Source: Basidiobolus meristosporus CBS 931.73
Lineage: Eukaryota; Basidiobolomycota; Basidiobolomycetes; Basidiobolales; Basidiobolaceae
Direction of reading: 5' to 3'
Assembly (NCBI GenBank): GCA_002104905.1
Contig: MCFE01000647.1
Span: forward strand, 1 to 49,984
DNA: 49,984 nt
Part shown: one piece after another, positions 22,037-34,707 of the stretch
Layout of the letters: the number at the start of each line of letters is the position of its first letter
How positions within the stretch are numbered: position 1 is the stretch's first letter
The notes under the pieces: generated by a model
Databases searched by the model: none
What the model was told of the DNA's origin: nothing
Seen by the model: the letters and a program-made list of their open reading frames with translations, nothing else
Position numbers and translations under genes: made by a program

Positions 22037-23009
22037 GTCTTTGCTCCGGCTGGCCCACTTTGGGCCTCTTGTCTAGTTGAGGCCTCCCTGGCTATTTAGC
22101 TACTTGACCTTTAGCTAGGTTGGGAAGATTTCTGAGCCAGGTCGAGTCCTGCTATTTCCGTTATCTGCACTTCTCTGCGTTGAGTTATTCACCCTTAGGG
22201 TTGATTACTATGTCTCAACAGAACATCACTGCCCTTTTCGAAGACCTCCTCTGCATCGCTTCTCTTCTTCATTTAATGTACATATTTACCCCGTTCATAT
22301 GGATGGACCGGGTTCCTTTTACATACACCTAAACGGTTCTTGTTCCCGATAAAATGAAGGACATAACAATAAACATCGCTCATTCCGAACCTTGAGGTCA
22401 GTGTTGTTAAATATTCCATATATTCCTTGCTTACAAGACAGGTTGTACTCTTCTAAGCCATGAACTCAACTGCTCAGATACTGGACATAATGGTTAGAAA
22501 CAAGGTAGAGCATGAAATATTCTGTTGTAGGAGAGCCGTTGTGAATATACCTTGGAATCTGGGATATCCTGAGCAGGTGTATGCGATCAAGCTGCAGCCA
22601 AGCAAACAACTGGACTGTAGAATTGTTGTGTATAGGAATCAGAAAGCTCCATGACCAATGGAGATGTTGGTGTTGCTAGGAATGAATCACATTATACTTC
22701 AAAGCCCAAGCGAGCCATACTAGGTCTAATCATCAAGCGCTATCGGGTATTAGGTGAATGTGAGATATTCGGTCTTATGGAGATCAGATTCACATACTAG
22801 ATACATCTTAAGTGAGTATTGGTTCCATCGATTGATGCATGCAATACAATCGAGTCGCTTCACAAGCCAGGGTGGTCTACAAATCCTCGAGATCGCCGCA
22901 AATAAGGTGGATTTTTTTCGATTTCCACGATGCTCATTAAATTATGGATGTACTTCTGAGCGGGGCCGCTTTTTCTCCCTCTTTATTCCACCACCAGTAC
23001 TTGATAACG
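22037..23009. other. gene-free
   Basis: No coding frame with family features. The plus-strand frame 22754-23110 overlaps the true first exon of the RPP14 gene in a different phase and is a shadow. Confidence 0.4.
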
Positions 23010-23542
23010 ATGGACCTAGAGCCTACGATGGCCAAGAAAACACCGGCGTTCCAAAGACTCGCCATATCCACCTCGCAATGGCAGTACCTGAAAATCCAAG
23101 TGTGAGTTAACACTAGATACCCTTTCTCGTTTCTGTTGAATTTTTGTTGACCCTATATATTGTAGTGCTTTCGAGGATATTCAAGGCGCTAGCAGCCATT
23201 CAGTAGATGAGCTTCTGTTCCGCTCGTTCATAGTGCAGGCTTTAACCAGTCTTCACGGGTTGGTCGGTTCCGCCATGCAGGTGGATGTACTGTCGTTGGA
23301 CGGATTGGTGGGCGTCATAAAGGTCGCAAATGAGTAAGTACTTTTGGGTTTCACTGAGCTGCTCCTATCGTTTCGACTAACCTCCTATTCTCTTACTCCT
23401 ACAAAGGGATCTGCCCGCGCTTTGGAGTGCACTTACCCTCTATCAAGGGATCCACCAAGGCAATGAGTTTCAATTTCGAGTCTTGTCCGTTTCTGCCTAC
23501 CTCCTAGGTTTGGCCAGTAATAGCCGCGCTTGGGATATCTAG
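23010..23542 (+). CDS. RPP14: RNase P/MRP protein subunit RPP14
   Basis: Protein subunit of nuclear RNase P and RNase MRP (tRNA 5' processing, rRNA processing), of the Rpp14/Pop5 fold. Three exons that sit in different frames join in phase: 23010-23101, 23166-23333 and 23407-23542, giving 131 residues (human 124). The product begins MDLEPTMAKKTPAFQRLA, then SQWQYLKIQVAFEDIQ, matching the YMKVCLEF strand. A helix with LFRSFIVQALTSLHGLVGSA and VDVLSLDGLVGVIKV follows. It ends LPALWSALTLYQG ... FRVLSVSAYLLGLASNSRAW, which parallels human Rpp14 LWSSLTL ... FRVIQVSPFLLALSGNSRE. A second in-frame ATG at 23028 could be the start. It faces RIM15 tail to tail. Confidence 0.88.
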
Positions 23543-24099
23543 TTGGGACAGACTCTACCTGAGGATTCATTCCGGGATCCTGTTTTTCCTTCCTCCATGT
23601 AAATATATTTGATAGAGACGCTTGTCTCCTAGAAGAAACCAACCTCAATAAATCTCCCAGACGCCAATCTTTGTTGGTTCAGTCCTGTCATGATGCCGGT
23701 GCTCCTCCGATCTTGGTCTCGAAGGGGTTGCTAAACAATGGTTTGATTTTATTGTAGTTTCTACTGGAAAAAGAAGCCGTATATATTAAGGGTCAAGATA
23801 CACAAGTAATTCGTGCTAGTATACATAGTAATATACAGACAGAAGATTCCCGCTGGCCTTCTCTCCCTCTCAAGAAAAAGGGGAACATGGTTTCTGGTAG
23901 ATACTACAAAATGATAAGAGTTGAATGTTGAATAAATAGTTCTTGGTGATCTTCCCATAACCAGGAATATGCATGTGGTGGAGAGATGAACGAGATTGGA
24001 GGAAGACGAAAACTAGTAGGCTGTATTGGTGGGGGGGGGCCAAGTCTAAGTTGTGACCTTCTGAGGAGATGAGCGAAATGGGCATAACCTGATCCTGGC
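23543..24099. other. convergent intergenic region
   Basis: 3' ends of RPP14 and RIM15 face each other. A run of nine G follows at about 24031-24039. Nothing else is seen. Confidence 0.4.
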
Positions 24100-27000
24100 T
24101 CAGCCTCGGTTTCGCTGTCGATTTGGTGACCAGGAGCAATACTGCTTGAGAGTAGGCTCGATCTTCTCTTTGGTAACAATCTTGCTCAGAACGACATTGA
24201 ACAGGCCGGCTTGGGGAACATTTCGTTCGTAAGCAGTGACTGCTATAATCGGGGTGTCCTGGTTGAGGTTCTTCGTCGACTTGATCATTCGGGCTGCAGT
24301 GAAGCCGTCAACTAGTATGCAGCACTGTTAGCTGTATTCATTCGTGGACTCGTTGAATATTACTTACTTATCGGCATTTTGATATCCATGAAGATTATGT
24401 CGAATTTGACTTTACCCATACAGCATCGAATAGCTTCAGCACCGTTGTAGCATACAACAGAATTGCAGTGAAGCTTTTCCAGAATTCTTTCCAACAGCTT
24501 TGCGCTTATAGCATTGTCATCAACAATGAGGCAATTAAGGCTGGTGCGATTCTCGTTATTGCCATTTCTTGTCGTAGAGGCGTAGGTATTTTTATAGCTC
24601 GGGAAGCCGAGTCTACTAGAGGACGCCAAAGATGCGGTTCGGGGCCGGGATAAACTAAGCTGTCGTTTTGTGGACTCCCCAGGGATCTCCGATGGATTGC
24701 CCAGCTTTCCACACCAAGACATTCGAGAATTCGGAAGCGAGGAAGACATGGTGGCGTTAAAGGTTTTCATTAGTGAGGAGTTCAGCGCGCAAGGGACAGA
24801 AATGTTTCGCGAGCGTGTAGGGGGGATAGCCAGATTTTGCTCATCAGAGTCGGATCGTAAGTGAATCATACTATGCCGCTTGGCGGATCCAGCGATCGAA
24901 GGGTCGGATTTCAGTCTTCTAATAACATCATCGTTTGCTTTTGCCAATACCTCGAGGTTTTTGTACGAAAAATTCCCGAAGTCAACATTGTTGGGATCAG
25001 CTACATCAGACGGCAACGTGTGCACTACTGCACCACTTGTTTGATTGTGATGGGTTGGGTGCTGGCCATGATCTGGGCCTGTATCCGTGCTGAGTTCAGG
25101 ATGTTCGTCCGCGTCGAAATGGGCCATTAGTGCGCCCCTACCATCGAAGTAGTCGGTGTCTTCGATGCTCTCAGGCTGAGGAATAAACGCTGGTCGTTCA
25201 GTCAACAGTGTTTCCCAATCAATGCCTGCAAAAAATGGGTGACTCTTGACTTCGTCTACGCCGTTTGCTCCAAGTCTCTTCTCCACATCGGTGGACATTA
25301 ATCTCTCCATCAGGTCTCGCGCCTCAGGAGAAATATGTACTTGTCCTTCATACCAATCAATGCTTCGCGAAAGAATGTTCTCAAACACTTCCTCTGGTGA
25401 ATCAGCATTAAACGGCGGGATTCCGTAAAGAAACTCATACAGAATCACACCTAGCGCCCACTTGAAGAGATCGTTAGCGACTTGTGGAAGAAGAAGAGAT
25501 CGACTACTTACCCAATCCACCATGGCATCTTGCCCAGTTCCTAGAATACTTTCGGGTGCCAAGTAGTCCGGTGTACCGATGCAACTCTTAGGTACCTCCT
25601 CCTCCTTGATATTTTGGATGGCTTCATCAGTCAATAACAAGTTTCCCAGCGGGGTGCCCGGCGTCCCCGGAATGCTGATTCCACCAGATATACTGTCCGA
25701 GGTATTGCTTGTAATGGAGTTTCTGCGGCTTTCCAGGAAGGTTTGAACATGAAACTGATGCTGTGTTTGCGAAACCGTATTAGATGAATCAGAGCCTGAG
25801 GGATAGTCAAGGTAAGGAGACGATGGTCCATAAGAGTCGCGCTTTCCTCCATGGGTATTGACCTTCAGCGAGGTGGATTGATTGCGTGCACGTCTGTTTA
25901 AAAACCCAATTCTGGATAAGCCAAAGTCTGTAAGCTTGAGGTGGCCATTTTGATCGATAAGTAAGTTATCAGGTTTGAGATCCCTGTGCAATCTCGAAGT
26001 TAGTGACCTTAATCGGAGAGATCAAAAGCATATATTACTCACCGATGAACAATCCCTTTACCGTGAAGGTATTCTAGGCCAAGAACGACCTCGGCCAAAT
26101 AATTCCGCGCCCATTCTTCAGGTAGTTCCCCCATACCCTTGATCAACGCCGCACAATCCCCACCATTTAAATACTCCATAACAAGGTAAAGGTAATCCTT
26201 ACTTTGAAAAGTAAAATAAAGCTTCACGACAAATGGGGAATCTGTTTGCATGATCAATGCTTTTCGTTCGGCCTTCACATTCATAACTTGGTTTTTAGCA
26301 ATCATGTCGGACTTCTTCAAAACCTTGATGGCAAAGTATTCTCCGGTGGTCCGTTTCTTGGCGAGAAACACGGATCCAAATGCACCTTTGCTTATTGGCT
26401 TGATTATTTCAAAGTCCTTGATACTTATTTGGGCTGGACGAGGGCCGGGAGTAGAAGGGCCAAGAGTCGGGGAGTATGACATGCTGCTGGATAGACTATC
26501 TTGCCATAGTTTGGATGATTTCGGTGAGCCAAGAGGGGATTGAATACTATCCATCTCTTTCAGAGTTAGCCTTGGTCGTCTTGATGTTGTTCTGCCATGC
26601 TTGGGCAAGTTTGTTTCTACCGTCGACAGAGCATCACTTTTTACTTCAATGGATTGGTCGAGATTGAATTCCTCAATGTTTTGTTCATCGATTAGACCTC
26701 CATCCCATTCGAGCTTCATCTTGGCTTCCCACTGAGCTTCTGCTTTCTCTCCTTTTCGGATGACAGTGAGCATCTCCTGGGTTGCTTCTAGTTTTGCTTT
26801 GATAGAGGCTTGAATGTTCAGTAATAGCTGTTGAGTCCCAGGATCTTCAGTAGAAGGGGACCAGGCAGAGATCTCTTTCCAATTTTGCGCATCCTCTAAT
26901 GGTACGTCATTCTGGTAATCCATTGGCTTGATTGCTATCGTAAGGTCGAGAATATGCTTGGTAGATTTAAGGATCTCCAATGTGTTGTTTTCACTATCGA

Positions 27001-30000
27001 GGGTTCCTTGGATAGCGTTGCAGATTTCAAAGATTTCCGCGCGTGTCTCCTGAAGAGAGTCATCGCAAGTCTGCAATTTTCTTTCAACCTGATGTACCTC
27101 GGTACAGAGTTCAGAGTGAGCCTCAAAAAATAATGGAGAAACCATACGTTCACAAATATGACACAGAACATGCGGAGGAAGCGGTTGAAGCGGCATTGGA
27201 GATCCACTTTGTGAGCCACTTTCAGAGATGTATTCTAAATTCTTGAATTTTTCGTCTCTAGTCAAGTGGTCCCTTTCTACGTTAGGCGACCCGTCATTCT
27301 CGGGAGTGTCCATATCGTCAAAATCCTCACTCCCAATGTGACTCAACTCTGAATCCTTCCAAGTGTCTTCTTCGTGTTCGCTAACCGGCTGAATGACCCA
27401 AAGTGTATGCGAAGGCTCACCATTAATGTGATCAGAATACCCAAGGATCCCTTTTGCTTCCATTGTAGCCCAGCGCTGCGATTCCCTATCGCCATCTTTG
27501 TTTTTTTGCAGCAAAGAAAATCGAACCTCAATTGTCTGGGTGTCGTCGAATAAAAGTTGAGAGGTCGCGATCGAAAAGATGTTTGCATCACTCTCGGGCA
27601 GAAATTCCGCTATTGAGTGCCCTAGAAGTACGTAAGGATCTGACCTATTTATACGCAAGCAAATGATAAGTCTGACTTTCCGAACCAAATAGAAATACCT
27701 GAATACACTATACCCCATGAGGTCCTTCCAAGCCGGACTTAAATAGCGAAGTTGAGCATCATTGAGTGTTAGCTCCATAACAATGCTCACACCTTGGCCT
27801 TCTTCCACCACTTTTCGAAGCTCATTAATATCATTCTTGGTTTTGTTCGTGTCAGATCTAGTGTTCTTTGCCCGCCGCCGCTTCTGCTTTGGCTTTGTGT
27901 CCTTTAGGGAACTCTTCGATTTTTCCACTGTGGCCTCTTTTGCCTTGTCGACGAGACTCCCATCCGGTTTAGCATACTCCTTTTCCAGTTTCTCTGCCTC
28001 TCGGAGTTGAATGCTAATATTCAAGTATCCCATGAGAGTCAGCAATCGAGAGAACATCTCTTTATGAGGCCAGTTATTCTTGAACCACTGAATCTGGATT
28101 TTGGTCATGATATTGATATAATTCTCCATTTTCCCTTTGGTCAATTTCGATTGATCTATGTCGTGGATGTCTTGGCCGATTGAAATGAAATCCATTGCCT
28201 TCTGCAAAAACGGAGTTGGGCAAAAAGAGTCCTCTGCGATTGGAACGACAACCGAACTGCGTCGCTGTAGTGGGAATGGCGCAAGATTATCGTGAGTAAA
28301 TCGATTCTCGGAGTTTGACGGCCAAAGCTGAGCTGGATGAACTGACGCATTACTAATTAGGCATCAAAACCAATGCAGTGATACAAACTCACCATTATCG
28401 GATGCAAGGCTGCCCCGAGGATGTAACAAAGTGTCAATCTCAGTGTCATGGGGTTTATCTTCTGTAATCCCAAGTGTTTCCATAGCTATAGACCTCGAAT
28501 GAGACGCTATCCGAGACTCATATTCCATTGATGAGGTTTCCTTGGGAGATGTGGATAAAATACGTAAACCAGCTTTCTCGTCGTCATCAGCGTGCACAGA
28601 TATGGTCGGGGTTGAAGCAAAAGAGCGTGCCTCTCTCCCACTCAAATTGCCATCACTCTCAACATCGTTTAAACCTTCTGAAGCTTGGATATAATTTACG
28701 AGTTGATCGTCATAACTGTCATTTGATAGAGCATCGGCGTCATCTTCCTCCTCAACATAATTCAATGTTCCTTCAACAAACTGATTCAGAATCTCAATAA
28801 TCTCCCTGATCAATTGATCGCATTGTTTTTTGCGATATCGAATATCCTTCTCAAGGTTTCGCTTGGTCACCTCCGAAGGGAGCGAGGAAAGCTTGAAGAC
28901 TTTCCCGCTCCCAGTAGACGAACATCCTGAATACGAAACGGCCCGGGACATAGGCACAAGCTCAGGCAAGTGATCAAAAACATGCCGCTTCTTAGAATTG
29001 CCTCTCTGATGGGTCTTCTTTGTAGTGGAAGTCAGCGGAATTGGGTGAAGATGTAATCGCTTGTTGCGCTGAAACTCCTCGTACGTTGCAGGAAGATCGA
29101 AATTCATTGGCGTTTCCAAAAGCTCGTAGCATATATCAACAACTTGATTCCACCATATCAAATACTCTCTATTTCTCTTGTAAGTATCCAAAGGGCGATC
29201 ATAGCCATCAGCTAAAGGCGGATTATATATCCAATTGAACCAATGTGTCTCTGCAGAAGGTCTATGTTTCGACCAGTCTTTTGCTTTCGCAACTCTTGAT
29301 CGATACAACTTACTAGCATATGAATATGCAGTTGATTGAAATAATGAGGATGATGTGTGATATTCTTCAGGATAGTGATGCTTGGTGTCGCTTGTAGGGG
29401 AGCTCGGCTCCGATGTCGTGTAGGCATAGGTAGATGGTGGGTATATCGGCTGCACCACGTTAATAAGCTCTGGCTTTGATGGATGGTTGTCTCTCACTTT
29501 CTGGCCCTCAGTACCTATCCTCTTTATGGTATTGATATTTTCGATTCCAAGTGCGTTTTTACCCCACGATTTTGTGATGTTGTCAGTGAATGCCTTTGTT
29601 GGTTGAAAACGGTTGAATTTCACATTGCTAACGGATAACACCCGACGATGTCTTGTTTTTGGAAGCTCCAGGGGAGGTGATCTTACGCTAGGGAGCCTCA
29701 TGTTCCCTTGTGACATGTAGCTATCATCAGCGAAGTTGGCATCGATGAGTGAGGCGCGTTTAGACTTGACTAAGTATCTTCCACTAAAAGCTGAGGAGGA
29801 GCTTGCTGAATTGGTCGATGTCAGTGCTAGAGGGGATGTAGGGACACTTCCCCATTCGCTGGGAGAGCCTTCTCCGTTGTATGACGCAGTACGAGTTCTT
29901 CTCCATGAGAAATCAGAGTCATTTGAGCCAAGACCTGCATCTTGCGGCTTACGTACATTCTCGGTATATTTATTGACATTCATAACAGTATCTATTAAAG

Positions 30001-31378
30001 AGGATCTTCGAGATCGGGTCCATCCCCTTCCATTAGCTAGAGGGTTGAATACTTTTGACGATAAGCGATTCGAGCCGTGGTCCTCCTCGAAATAATTCCC
30101 GTCAGTCACGATAGAAGTAGGCCGCGAAGATGTGGATAGGCGATTGGGAGTAGCCAATGGTGACCCGTGAGATCTTGGAGAGTTTGTCTTTTCCGTAAAG
30201 CTGAACTCTCCAGAGCCAGCAGACGACGAGGAACGACTAAGAGGACGGACGAGCAAAGGCTCAGGTATTGGGACGCACCTGATTTTAGCGCTGTCTGGTA
30301 CAGGTGTTAGTGAGAGTTTGGGTGAAGATGAGAGCGAGTCTGTAGCATCAGCTCTATCACTTTCTGGCTTCCTCCCTATTCTCGAATGACTATCAGCAGC
30401 CCTCTTTAAAGATTCTATACTTACTGGTGCTGACGGCAATGTTGAATCAGACAACCAGGGAAAATATTCTCCATGATGAACCTTTGTTGGGTCCCCAGAC
30501 TTTTCTGGCATGCTCTTAGCATTTGAGGTGGGTTTTCCGTTAAAAGGAGAGGATTCAGCCTGAGTGTCTGATTGCCCTTTGAGTATGTCTGAATGCTCAT
30601 AAGGACGAGTAGGAAAATATTCATGATCTGACAAGGGATCAGGTGCCAACTCGTTCTTGCCAGGAGTGTCATTGAACCTGCTACTTCCAGCTAGAAAAGA
30701 AAGGGAATCGACAATCTGCTTGGTATCTCCAGCGTGCATGCTAGGAACTGATGTAGTTGTCATCGAGGTGGTGGGCTGCGCTACCAGAATATCATTCTGC
30801 TTGTCAATGAGCTTGGGCTTTTTGAAGTCCTCATAATTATCAGAAGGTAAAGGTCCGGGGGACGGTAGAGGTGACAATTCTTGACCGCTCTGCTCCTCTT
30901 CATCGAGACTTAGCTTCGACCCGAGAAATGACATACTGGCTTTGTCTGTCAAGTGAGTTTCCGATTTGGAGATTCCAACTGGATTCAATAAAGTGGGCTG
31001 TAAGCTATTGTCTTCAATATCGTCGCTCTGCTTTCCAGTGGAAACATTTCTGCTGGAATAGGAGCCAGATTTGAAGAAATTCTGTAAGCCAGTAACTAGG
31101 CCGCTTTTTTTGGGACTGCTAAGTTTCTTTGGATCTATCTCTTTCTCTTTGTCAGCCTTGCTGAATTGCTTGGAGCCCAATTTTCCCAAGAAGCCGGTGG
31201 AAGATTTTGGTTTACTCTTTTTGGGTGACTTTGAGGGAGCCGAATCATGTGTGGGGTCGTTGGCTTGTGAGTTGGGTGCCCATATTGCATCAGGTTTTGC
31301 CGCCAATAGGTCCGGGGTTGATTTGCTCTTGGTTTCAAGATTGGCAGGAGTGTCAAATGGTGGCTCAGGAGATGACAT
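24100..31378 (-). CDS. RIM15: Rim15/Cek1-type PAS-kinase-receiver protein kinase
   Basis: Large AGC kinase of the Rim15/Greatwall group that drives entry into quiescence below PKA and TORC1, classically by phosphorylating endosulfines. Six exons join in phase: 31378-28393, 28332-27699, 27644-26043, 25983-25512, 25460-24368 and 24311-24100, giving 2,332 residues (yeast 1,770). Order: long serine-rich N-terminus; conserved block around 1000 (DNLAPFPLQRRSSVVVPIAE); PAS region about 1175-1280; C2HC finger about 1366 (CHICERM ... HSELC); kinase about 1613-1980 with GAFGSVFLAKK, VHRDLKPDN, TDFGLSR, a long activation insert, then GTPDYLAPE; C-terminal receiver domain about 2206-2317 with VDDNAIS, phospho-acceptor in FMDIKMP, AVTAY and the SK lysine. 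The 54- and 51-bp introns are multiples of three without stops. The ATG at 31378 is used. An upstream TTG is not. Confidence 0.95.
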
Positions 31379-34300
31379 TATAATCAATATAGATATATGC
31401 AAAGGTTCGAGTTTGATAGGATACAGTAGTAGAGTAGGAGGCAGCTCTTAAAGCACAGAAAGAATATGGGAACCACAGTAGGTGATGTAGATGTATTGGA
31501 ATAAACCAGGTTTATAGGAGAATAGCAAGGGACATCTTTCTTTGGGAACTTCGCTGTCTACCTCTTGGAAGGCCTCGAAGAGTTGAGTTCAACCAATCAA
31601 AAGAATACGTGATTACCAACGCCAGAAATAACTTGCAAAGTAGACTAAGTAGCAGAAGATATACCTTTGAGGATACCAAGAGAAAATCGAATATAAGGGA
31701 CTTGACAACACTGAATAATAGGCAAGCGAAGGCTCTGAAATAAAACGAACCCTAAGGGGAGGTCACCTAGCAATCAATTGATTGATAGAATAGAGCCAGG
31801 GAGCAGGCCTACAGAAATATCGAGGATGACCAAGCATGTCAGCGGGCATTTAACATGAGCAAAACATAGATCTATCGAATGATTTCCATATTTGGCCGGA
31901 ACATAGGATATTATGAAATATATTAGATAGTTGTGTTCATCAAGAAACCGTTTGACATCGACAGTATTATTCTTCAATTTCAATTTCCTGTGAAATCAAA
32001 TATCTACAATTGCACCAGCATATCTATACAGCCCTGGCCATCATATCCTCATTATCTAAGGCTGCACCCAGCCTTCATGACGAGCCTGGACGAAGGTCGA
32101 AGCAGGCGAACTGGATTACTGGGACGCCATGGCGCACCACAACAAACGTACATTTGGGGAGAGTTGATGGTTGCGTGACTGGTTCCTCCCGGTGCAGCAA
32201 TCCATCTGGGTTACGTTGTAGTGAGGACTCTGCGCAAGAATCGGGGCTGTGTACATGTTGCCACTGATATTTGCAAGAATAGGAGAAACAAATAGGGAGA
32301 TTAGATCAAGGTGACTGGAATCTGACCGGATCTTGGTCATGGGAAATCAGAGCAGCCGGTAGTTAGCTGACGAAACTCATGGCCAGTTGTTTGAGTCATA
32401 CGCTTCCTCTTGACACGATTGATTCAAAAACAATTGAAGTTGATTAGTTAAATTAGGAACATTCTACTGGATCAGTCGGCCTATTTGCTAGTAAACTGAG
32501 GCTTGACACTACTGCGTTGATAGGGCTGAGATTCCCAACCTTTCCCCCACTCAACTATTACATGAATGCTGCACTCTGTAGTAAATATCCGCACCATAGT
32601 GGATACATACAGCAATCTCATCGATACACTTGAGAGCAATTGCCCATGTTTTTACTGGGTCAGGGTCGTTACAGATGCCCTGGATATGCAGGTCATTGGT
32701 GTGCGCTGATATGTACTACGCATTGTGACTTTTGGGGAGAATCAATACACTGATGCACTGTGCCCGGGGTATATGCCATCCAGCGGGATCGTAATCCCCA
32801 AATCATCGAGTACTCAGTTGAGGATCATGCTAATGTTGAATCCGACCTAACCAGCTGTGTTTGCACAACTCATTCTGACGCAGCCAAGCTTGTTTTTCTG
32901 CTACATGATGGGCAAATCTTCCCACGTCCAACGGTTAACTTACCAGCCATAGGGTATACGCGACAGACTGACTCCCGCCATTAGGGAGGCTATCTCTTTT
33001 TGTGGCCAGTTACGATCAAGATTGTTCAGGAATTGGGCAATGCTGAGATCCCAGGATCAGCCGACCCAGGGTGTAGCAAAGAGCATTGTTGATCGTCCAG
33101 AATCCACCATATTCTCCCAAAATATCCATACCCTTTGGGAGGCTGGCGACAAGTTGGTTATTATTGTGGTCTCCGGGGCCATTGCCATTTCAATCTAATC
33201 CTCCTTCTACGTGAACTTTGCATTCCTGTTCTAATTTCCCAAGATTCAACCAAAAGATTCCTGATCTCCCAGCATGTTGGGTGATACGATTCATGGGCAA
33301 TGGATTCAGAATCCTCTCTTTGGGTTGAAATAATTAAACTACTGTCATTTCCAAAATAAGCATGATTGTTGTATTGATTTGGTATTGAAATTGGCAGTCC
33401 CATTTACAGAGACATTTTCTCCATTATAATTGGACAGAATATTGCTTTAATGTTCCTGACAAAACTATTGTAGCTCTATTACACTCCATCAAACTTGGCA
33501 TTTGTCGCGGTGGCTGTACTTGGGTTTTTACGGATCTATTCAGAAATAGGGACATTTTGTTGCGTATCGGGTATTCCGACACTTGAAATTGCTTGCCGCA
33601 CGTGAGATCAGCAAGAAGGATTTGAGGCAATGTTCTCTACCTCCTATTTTCGCATCAGGACTAATGTTAGTTCCTTCACTTGACAACAGTTTGCTGCAAG
33701 ATAACAGACTAACGACCATTAATGTATACATTGGAGCCTGGAATAGTGTTGTTTTCGTGGCTTATGTAATGATAGATTTGTACATTCTATTTTATTCCTA
33801 TTAATCCAGAATCGATTCTACACTGGGGAGGGGGACGGCGATAGGGCCCCGGATTGCCCACTGATTTGCTCGTTACTGGCCGCAGATGGTGATGAACATT
33901 TGGAGAGACGAGGAGTTGATTTGCCTTGGCAGTTTAAATATGTAAAACCCCCAATCTTGCCTAGTGATAGTTCAGCGGTGATTTTTTCTGCTCTGAAATC
34001 TCATAATATCGATACCTCACGTGTTAATCTGCTACATCCATACCATGTGTGTTGGTTCGAGGATTGAGTCTGTATCACCTATGGACAACACATGAGTACA
34101 TCCTGGGCATAATGCAATGGTGGAATGCCTCAAAAGATGTAGATGTGATATCTGGCCTCATGACTATACAATGAGGAAGGGTGACTCATTTGTCTTAAGC
34201 TAACGATGACACAAAGAGGTTACCAATTGTTAACAAAAATCACTATGAATGACTAACACCTGGCCTTATTGATTGGTATCATCTTCGAGTAAGGTGGGCT

Positions 34301-34707
34301 TGAGTTCTAGCACTGGTATCGAGATCGGCATTTTTCTTGTTGGCGCTACTTCGGGCATTGGTGCACACTGTGGTTGCTTCACATGATGCTTCGAGTTCTT
34401 ATCTATCCATCAATCAATAGATTCCCATACTTCATTTTTATGAGCATTTTATTCATGTTCGTCTTCAGGGGATATTCATCTATATTATAGTGTCGATTCT
34501 TTAAAATTGAATCTTAGTACTATTTGCTTGCCATTCACATGAATTGATCAGAATTAATAGTATATCTATCAATCCAAAGCGTTGTTCTATTCTTGTACAA
34601 TATACTCAGTTTGCTTCTTTTTGGCGAGGCTCTTCCGGTTATTTAGCTCAGTCATTGCTAACAAGGTATAAGCACTACAGTTCCCAAAGCGCTTAACCCA
34701 GAACATC
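31379..34707. other. long gene-free region between RIM15 and BCKDH kinase
   Basis: 3.3 kb between divergently transcribed genes, the longest unexplained gap. It should contain both promoters. Open frames are all under about 85 codons, overlap on both strands and carry no recognisable motif. I see no LTR, tRNA or tandem repeat. The RIM15 leader near 31450-31700 is purine/pyrimidine-skewed, suggesting a long 5' untranslated region. Confidence 0.45.
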
